Assembly (NCBI GenBank): GCA_964019695.1 | Contig: OZ026522.1 | Span: 19,905,977 to 19,969,976 of the forward strand | Direction of reading: 5' to 3' | Length of the DNA: 64,000 nt | Origin: Loripinus fragilis | Taxonomy: Eukaryota; Mollusca; Bivalvia; Lucinida; Lucinidae | Notes under the pieces: model-generated | Seen by the model: the letters and a program-made list of their open reading frames with translations, nothing else | What the model was told of the DNA's origin: nothing | Database searches by the model: none | Shown here: in pieces, positions 56,962 through 64,000 of the stretch | Layout: each line of letters starts with the position of its first letter | Position numbering within the stretch: position 1 is the stretch's first letter | Program-made: the position numbers and the translations under genes

Positions 56962-57220
56962 GTATGTATCATACCAAAGTCATTTGATTTTTGTCTCATA
57001 TTTTATGTACAATTTACCAACCTAACGTTTTTTGGTTTTTTTTTTTGGTTGTGTTTTTTTGTTTGTTTTTTTGTTTGTTATTTTTTGTTGTTTTTTTACT
57101 AATACTAGTTATTTGTTGCAAATTTTTGCGTGAAAATAAAATTTACGGTTTTATGATTATAGATGATTATTTTTCACTTTGAACGATTGCAAACTAATAT
57201 AAAATTTAACCTTTTTTCAG

Positions 57221-57338
57221 ATTGAAAAGGATGAAAGACCAATTGTTAAAGGGGCTATCAAAGGCGAACACAGTTCTTGAAGAATTGACTTCACTACTTC
57301 ATAAAGTTCAAAATGAACTCCAACTTTTAAAAGATTAA
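57221..57338 (+). CDS. Small coiled-coil protein, duplicate exon 3'
   Basis: Identical in coding sequence to exon 3 as far as can be read, with the same acceptor and stop. With exon 2' it gives an 80-residue variant. It could be an alternative terminal cassette or a recent non-functional duplicate. Confidence 0.5.
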
Positions 57339-57708
57339 CTAATTAATGATGATGAACTGTGTCAAGGGAAAAATGGGGAGGGGGTATTAGTGCTTTGGAA
57401 AACAAAGAGACTCACCAACTCTGCGACATCACTGTTCAGTTGATTTGCTTCTTTGTTTTGCATATTCAAACAGGGTTTTCTCTTGACACAGCTAAAGTGA
57501 AAAAAATACCAGTGTAAGTGTTTAAAGGATCATATATACGTGGATTTTATTAATGTATTCTGTTTTAAATGGTAAATATATAGAGGATATTTACCTTTTT
57601 GGGGTGAATACCAAATATATTTCATCGAGTGTGGCGAAAAAATCAGTATTTTTCACGAGTGCGCAGCACGAGTGAAAATGCTGATATTTTCACCAAACGA
57701 GATGAAAT

Positions 57709-58198
57709 ATATTTGGTATTCACCCCAAAAAAAGTAAATTTTCTTTTTATTTTATTCTCAACGGAAAATACAGAAAGCACAACATAACTTTTTCCCTGGT
57801 CGATTCTCGTACGATTTGACTTTTTCAGTATGTTAAATGACTATAACATTGGGTGTAAACGATGTTTGCACCTAGAAAATGGCTTAGAATCATATTTCAA
57901 CGAATGAACGTAAGAAATCAGCATTTAAAGAAAGTCTATTGAGTGTGCCTTAGGATAGACGTCACGTGCAAACTGGCGCTACGCCAAGTCAAACAGTGAC
58001 GTCAATATGATTGATGTTGACGTCACAACATGCGTAGCGTTATTTCTGACAAATATCCTTCTCGTAAAACCTTCTGAAAAAGTATACCAGTCCCAAAATT
58101 GCCAAAAACGCCTCGTTTCGCTACAGTGAAAATATAAATCGTATCAGTCACTAGTGAAAAAATTTATTCACGTTTGATATGCATTGAGTTCACTGCTC
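57709..58198. other. Unassigned non-coding DNA
   Basis: Nothing supported after the palindrome arm (to about 57730). Confidence 0.45.
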
Positions 58199-60826
58199 AC
58201 GCTTAGGGATGTCTGTTACAACGCGAGGTGGTTCTGGACGACAGTACGTTACGGGTCCCGGACGAAAAATTTCTAAATATAGGTTTGTGTTATTGAATGT
58301 GTATCGTTTTCGGGAGACTTAAGGCACAATAAACCGCAAGTATCTTATGTTGTCTTTGTATATTTGTCCAGGACACCTATATAAACTTAATTAATCCTGT
58401 AGACCATGGCGACTGTATCCAGTTTACACGTATATGATACATTACTATTCTTGAAACTGTGTTTTACTACTACACATGTCCTCATATCCTTATTTAGTAC
58501 TTTCACTTTCGTTTTCTTTGACCATTTTATGAATGGACTTGATATGATTAGACATTGCATTTTCCATCACATAGACCAAGAAAGAGTTTTCTTATAAATC
58601 TGCTTACTTTAGAGGAACACGTTTTTAAAATGTACTGCAGTCATTTTTCTATGTTACAGATGTGAAACGACTGCAAATATTTTGTTACAGGTTATTGTCG
58701 ACAGCGTCGCAGGTGGAGACGACTGTGATGGATTTATTAAAAATATCTATCAACGAAGAATCTTCTGTTTTGACCGAGGGTGATATGTCATTTACCCTGT
58801 ATATGTATATTGCTGATACTCGGATTATGTACTGTTATTTCGAGCCACGCACAACTCGACATCATGCCCTAGTGGTTAGCGTGTCAGACTTCCAGGGTCC
58901 ATTCCCGGGTGGGCGCTTATTACAAATTGTTTTTTTTTTTTTTCATTTTTTTCGCCTTGTAAAGGAAAATTACTTCATACAAGAAATATGAAATTATATA
59001 AATGACAAAAATTACACTCTTTAACGTTTTATATTGAATAATCCTCGAAGTTTGTGGGGGCCGGGATAACGTTTGCTCTCCAGAAAGATAATAATTCTTG
59101 TGACCCCCAATTTTTTTTTCTTTTTTCTAAAATGTCAAATGATAGTCCATGAAATAAAAACAATAAAATAAGATTTTTAATGTCAGATGTTATATATATA
59201 TATATAATTTACCTGTTATGGGGGAATAACCAAAATATAGCATGCAGTATCTTGACACGGCTTGGGAAAACAAATACATTTTCACATTTTCTAGAAAGCT
59301 TGAGGTCATGAGCAATAATTAAAATTAAAAAAGGAAGCTGGATGGCGATTACAAATATTTAAGTTTAATATTAAGGACTTGGATTTTTTCAGAAAATACG
59401 TAAAATGCTGAAAACTTCAATGTGAGATTATGAAAAAGTGAGCGTGGTGACATATCCTTTTAATTCCATAAATTGACAGTCCATACATAAAACAAACTGT
59501 ATGCAAAGAATTAATAAGATTTAAATGCGGTAAGTATTACCCGCAATTGCCCTTAATAAGCTCCAGGTCTGACAAAGTGTAAGTCACATAGTCATACATG
59601 TCGAATAAAATAACGTTTTAAGCTCACCATAGCTGAAGGCTCCAAGGTGAGCTAAAAGTATACAAATGACCCAAGCCTTCATCCATCTGTCTTTTCGTCA
59701 ACATTTTCAAACATCTCCTCTGAAACCACCATGCCAATCGAATTTCATATGAAGACTCTATAGGATGGAAGGACGAAAGTTATTTAAATGATCTTAAAAT
59801 GCAAAAAAAAGTTTAGGCTTTTGTTCGTTCTGAGGCGGTGGTTCTCTTGTTGTTGATCTATTGTTTAATGTAATTCTCATTATGGGGTTTCTGTGTTTGT
59901 CTTTGTCTTTGCGCACTTCCTAGTTTTGCAACCATCTTGAAGAGGAAAAGAGAGCTGGTTGCTTTGCTTTAATTGTCTTACGGATATCTTGTTACTGTAA
60001 ATTTTCAGTGGCTCTTCCTCATGATGTAGTGGGCTGGTCTAGAGTATATGATTGTTGTATTTCCTGATTATACTCATTAACTTCTTGTTCTTGTGACCAT
60101 GATGCCGCCATGCCCCAAAAAAGGTAAAAACCATTTTAAATCTTCTCTGGAACTAGAAGACCAAAATGCCGCCAATCACATATATGGATCCGCCAATCCC
60201 TTTAAATTCTTCTGATTGCCCGGGGGCTTGGTATGCACATTCAATGGGAGGTCGCACAGTGCTAAATCACTTCTTCAGGCGTTGAATAGGCTTCAGAGCA
60301 GTATTTACATCTACTCAAGTGTTCACGAAAGAAAGAAAAATGTCGTCTCACACCTGTTACAGAAAAACCGACGTCGTCTATTGCCTGATACACAGTCGTC
60401 TCTAACCAGTAACCTTAGAAAAAATGAATTTTTGAGGTATAGAGTCATCTTTCAAGAAGGATATGTTAAAATTGACTGAAAAATCATGTGAAATCTATTG
60501 TATGACCATTCACAAATTACATATTTCTGAAGTTTCTATTCCAGACCAGAGTTTTACAATTTAACTACAAATATCTATGGTGTTTGTACTTCTAATGTCG
60601 AACCTACAAACATTAATATGACAGAAATGATTTAAAATAGCCAAACACACTATATTATCATTTTCTGCGACGTCTGTGTGTGTTGCCCCTTTCCACTGTC
60701 GTCTAAAACCCTAAATCTGTCATCTAAAACCTGTTACCTGTCGACCAGCACATGTAAGCAGTCGATGGGTCCGTAACGAATTGTCGTCCAGAACCACTTT
60801 GCGTTGTAACAGACATCCCTAAGCGT
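58199..60826. mobile_element. 2.63-kb DNA transposon-like element with 60-bp TIRs
   Basis: ACGCTTAGGGATGTCTGTTA at 58199 and its inverted copy ending AGACATCCCTAAGCGT at 60826 start about 60-bp terminal repeats that are roughly 90% alike (about 54 of 60 by eye). Both include GTGGTTCTGGACGACA. GTCGTCTAAAAC-like motifs repeat near the right end. Interior open frames (58406-58597, 58662-58991, 60216-60479) are short and unrecognised. Other repeats are nested inside (59620-60210). Target duplication and superfamily are unclear. Confidence 0.65.
59620..60210. repeat. Nested repeat fragments
   Basis: 59620-59800 and 60095-60210 are pieces of the AGCTCACC-type repeat (AAGCTCACC, TCAACATTTTCAAACATCT, CCATGCC). 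Between them, 59830-60085 matches 26673-26960 (GTTGCTTTGCTTTAATTGTC). Confidence 0.55.
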
Positions 60827-60854
60827 GCTGCTTGTGATAAAATAAAAAAAAAAT

Positions 60855-61190
60855 ATCATATGACGTCGCGTCTGGGAGTGAAATAAAGCCATGCAATAAA
60901 GATCGATAAACCACTAGTGGTTTACAGATTTTCGGGAAACGTTATGACGTCCATAACACCGTTGCGTACATAACAGTGACAAAATTATAACGTTTTACGC
61001 AAGAAATGAGATTTCAAAGTAATCTTAATGTCATATGATAAATAGAATCTAACATTTGTGCTCTTGTATTATTGAATTTATTAAACTCGTTGCGAAAAAG
61101 AGATAAAATGCTCGGCAAGCCTCGCATTTTATCTCAACTCGTTTTATAAATTCAATAAAACATGAGCACTTATGTAGGATCCTCTATATC
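60855..61190 (+). repeat. 335-bp arm repeat, left arm
   Basis: ATCATATGACGTCGCGTCTG to GAGCACTTATGTAGGATCC; includes AAACCACTAGTGGTTTACAG, itself a palindrome. Inverted partner at 62386-62728. Confidence 0.75.
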
Positions 61191-62385
61191 GTTTTTGTCA
61201 TTTGTGTTTCGTTATTCGATTGATTACCTCATCTGCTATCAAACGGCATCCTACAGGGAATGCAATCCCAAAATTCACAGAAGTTATGGAATTTGTCCTT
61301 TGTGTTAATTATAATCTATACAGGACTTTTGTCTTTAAGCATTGAGTTTGGTGGGGGTTTTATACATCAACAAGAATCACTCCTATATTTGGAAAACATA
61401 TGTCAAATTTAAAAAGATAATGTTATATTTATTTTTAAGATTAATGTCATCAGACCCCATATAAATTCATTCTTCTCATTGGATAACGACTGGGTTCTCA
61501 GCTATTTCCTAACATTCGAGTCATATACGGGGGACTGGATGGGGTATAATGATTAGTGAATAATGGCCGCCACTTTTATAATAAAAGTGAATAATGAGCC
61601 AAAAAATAATGAAAAGTGAATAATGAGGGCCTAAAGATTAATGAATACTCCTACTTTTTTAATGATTTGAAGAAAAAAATAATGAATAGTGAATAATCAG
61701 ATTTCTTTGCCACCTTTCTTACTTTTAATGAATAATTGGTCTTATTTTAATGAATAACCCAAAATTTTAATGTGATGAATAATAGGCTAAATTTTTAATG
61801 AATAGTGAATACCAGACCCCCCATTCAGACCCTCATATATCCCCCCCCCCTATAAATCTGACGCTCCGATTGGATACTAAAATTGCATTCAGATATTGCA
61901 CAACGATTGGGAACCCAAATTTTGACGTCATTCTAAAAATAGCATCAACCCCACTATACAGCTACATATGCTGCTGTCATCGCTAAATCGTTTGCATTGG
62001 GAGAAGGAGGTAGCATCAGTTGCAGCTGTGGCGGTAGTAGTTATATATACGACGGTTAGTTTATACTTTTAGTGGTGTGTCGTTTGTAACACCAAGTAAG
62101 GAGACAATCCCAGACCGTCGTAAAAGTCAGGCTGTTCAAAACTATTACTAGATCTCAGCTACCATTACTGGTGCATTGCTTCACTCCAATGAACCAAAGC
62201 AAAGTGTTGAGTATACTTTGGCTCGGACTTCATTTGCATAAATGCTCTGTTTGATCAGTCTTTTCAACGATTGTGGATACCTTCCAGTGAAACCTAGTGC
62301 TGGCTATATTGAAGGCAGTCAAAATTGACAGCGACACATCTCGTGTCATCAGCGAAACGAGTAGTATCATCACTGATCATATTCT
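61191..62385. other. Interior between inverted arms, with AATGAATA-rich sequence
   Basis: 61550-61810 is a degenerate run of TTAATGAATA / GTGAATAATG motifs. The rest shows no recognised gene; the open frame 61798-61986 is not supported. Confidence 0.5.
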
Positions 62386-62728
62386 ATATATAGAGGATCT
62401 TACATGAGTGCTCATGTTTTATTGAATTTATTAAACGAGTTGGGGAAAAGAGATAAAATGCGAGGCTTGCCGAGCATTTTATCTCTTTTTCGCAACGAGT
62501 TTAATAAATTCAATAATACAAGAGCACGAATGTTAGATTTTATTTATCATATGACATTAAGATTACTTTGAAATCTCATTTCTCGCGTAAAAACGTTATA
62601 ATTTTGTCATTATGTATGCAACGTTGTTATGGACGTCATAACGTTTCCCGAAAATCGATAAACCACTAGTGGTTTACAGATTTTATTGCATGGCGTTTTT
62701 CACTCCCAGACGCGACGTCATATGATAA
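62386..62728 (-). repeat. 335-bp arm repeat, right arm
   Basis: TATATAGAGGATCTTACATG to GACGCGACGTCATATGAT: inverted copy of 60855-61190, ending just before the MITE at 62735. Confidence 0.75.
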
Positions 62729-62734
62729 GAGTCG

Positions 62735-62957
62735 TGACATGTGATTTCCAACAATGTGGCATTTTGACACGTGTAGACTCAAACGAGCCTGTGCAACCTC
62801 CTTGTAAGCTTAGAAACTCCAAATGATCAGTCAGTAGCTAAACACTCATAGAATATTCAAGCGACTAGCAAAGGCATTGATCAGACTGCGCGTATGTGCA
62901 GGCTGGTCTGAGCCTTTGCTGGTCGCACATACCACATTGTTGGAAATCTCATGTCAG
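62735..62957. mobile_element. MITE with TTTCCAACAATGTGG termini, copy 2
   Basis: GACATGTGATTTCCAACAAT at the left and ACATTGTTGGAAATCTCATG at the right; highly similar to 8808-9027. Confidence 0.75.
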
Positions 62958-63340
62958 GGCTCATGTATGTTTTCGAGGAAGAAGAAACAACACGCTGTGA
63001 ATGCTTAAACTAGAGCAGAGAAAAGTGTGGACTAGCATCCACAACAAACGTTAAGACAGTGTGAAAATGTTTTTATAGGCCTGTGACATCATTAAGCCAT
63101 GACGAAATTGTGTCTCAGGCCTCATTTCGCTAGATGTTTTCATGTGATTGTGCAAGTCTCTATCCCTTCGCTATCCCCTCTGCCACCTGCTAATATCCTT
63201 TGGAAACCAGATCAGGACTGATGGATACCCAAAGGGCTATTTTCTTATCAGCAGTGGGTCCTCATTGGAAGCACAGATTTCTTAAACAAGTTGGCCCCTG
63301 CGTCTAGAACGCAGTGGTTTGCGCAGAGTACATTAATCAT
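62958..63340. other. Unassigned non-coding DNA
   Basis: Nothing supported. Confidence 0.5.
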
Positions 63341-64000
63341 GTTTATAATTGATACATCTTCATATTCAGATAGTTTAGAATAAGTAGAATTAGCAAAATA
63401 TTTTTACTTTGATTCCCAAGTAAGTGGGGAGGCAAGATAAACTCCCCTGGGCAGCTTGCCTCCCCCCACCCCTGCAACTAAGCATTCGAAACAATGTGAC
63501 AAAGAAAATAGCTGAATTTGACTTGTATTATATTTATTATTGATTCACCTCCACATTAAAATGATTTAAAATAAGTAGAATTAGCCAAATGATTTTACTT
63601 TGATACCCAGGGGGGTGGGGTCAAGATAAACTGCCCTGGACAGCTTGCCCCTAACCCCTGCAACTTAGCATACGAAACAATGCGACAAAGAAAATAGCTG
63701 AATTTGACTTGAATTATGTTTATAATTGATAAATCTCCACATTAAGATGGTTTAAAATAAGTAGATTTCGCAAAATTATTTTATTTTGATACACAGAAGC
63801 GTGGGGGGGGGGCGGGGGCAAGATAAACTGCCCTGGACAGCTTGCCCCCACCCTTGCAACTTAGTATATGAAACAATACGACAAAGAAAAAAACTGAATT
63901 CGACTTGAATAGTGTGTATAAGTGATACATCTCTACTTTAAGATGGTTTAAAAAAAAGTAGAATTAGAAAAATAATTTTACTTTGATACCCAGGTGGGTG
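63341..64000. repeat. 190-bp tandem repeat running off the right edge
   Basis: Units start near 63351, 63542, 63728 and 63923 (GATACATCT, ACATTAAGATGGTTTAAAAT) and share AAGATAAACTGCCCTGG and GACAAAGAAAATAGCTGAAT. A G-rich segment in each unit varies in length. Confidence 0.85.

Larger units (their letters stand above)
56192..57708 (+). repeat. Segmental duplication, unit 2
   Basis: Near-identical copy of 53227-54846, including introns and the poly-T tract. At its right end the palindrome around TGAATACCAAATATATTTCA is complete (partner TGAAATATATTTGGTATTCA), whereas in unit 1 it is cut off. Confidence 0.85.

Overview
This is animal nuclear DNA, very probably from a bivalve mollusc. It is intron-rich and AT-rich, with few genes. 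It is crowded with short inverted-repeat elements (MITEs), tRNA-derived SINEs, palindromic repeats and microsatellites, in the style known from bivalve genomes. The species cannot be fixed from sequence alone. No bacterial features, CRISPR array, rRNA or true tRNA gene were seen.

Genes supported by splice sites and reading frame, all on the + strand: (1) TRIM-A, a RING/B-box/coiled-coil protein of 363 residues (exons 11834-11913 and 12840-13864). (2) TRIM-B, a paralogue of 401 residues (exon 1 at 31091-31231, main exon 36737-37860). Its second exon has been partly duplicated in tandem, giving two truncated RING-only exons (35375-35676 and 36128-36429). Both end at a stop codon lying in SINE-tail-like sequence, just before AATAAA signals. 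(3) A small 82-residue coiled-coil protein of unknown function (exons 52524-52549, 54014-54118, 54377-54494) with a TATA box. Its exons 2 and 3 are repeated in frame in a second cassette (56863-56961, 57221-57338). A Thr-rich, mucin-like exon on the minus strand (48925-49345) is a weaker candidate.

Mobile DNA: a degenerate Penelope-like retroelement lies on the minus strand (40572-43960). Its GIY-YIG nuclease is upstream of the reverse transcriptase, the permuted order of the Naiad type. Four more copies of its 3' end, cut to different lengths, are scattered through the window. Next to it, at 44800-47170, are another Penelope fragment and a broken Maverick/Polinton-like block with capsid-like and packaging-ATPase-like reading frames, interrupted by a SINE. 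Other elements are a hAT-like transposase relic (23205-23660), a mariner-type inverted-repeat element (1763-3086), a TTAA-flanked element (14331-14988), a 2.63-kb element with 60-bp terminal inverted repeats (58199-60826), a pair of inverted 335-bp arms (60855-62728), and at least seven MITE families.

Layout: 0-11 kb is repeats, including a 60-bp coding-like minisatellite at the left edge and a 2-kb AGCTCACC-type repeat. 11.8-14 kb is TRIM-A, and 14-31 kb is mostly MITEs and unassigned DNA. 31-38 kb is TRIM-B. 38-47.2 kb holds the Penelope and Maverick remains. 47-52 kb is microsatellites and a 90-bp tandem repeat. 52.4-57.7 kb is the small coiled-coil gene and its duplicated cassette, and 58-64 kb is inverted-repeat elements and a 190-bp tandem repeat running off the right edge. 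The two TRIM genes share domain order, intron phase and a C-terminal motif, so they probably arose by duplication. Nothing in the sequence links them functionally to the small coiled-coil gene.
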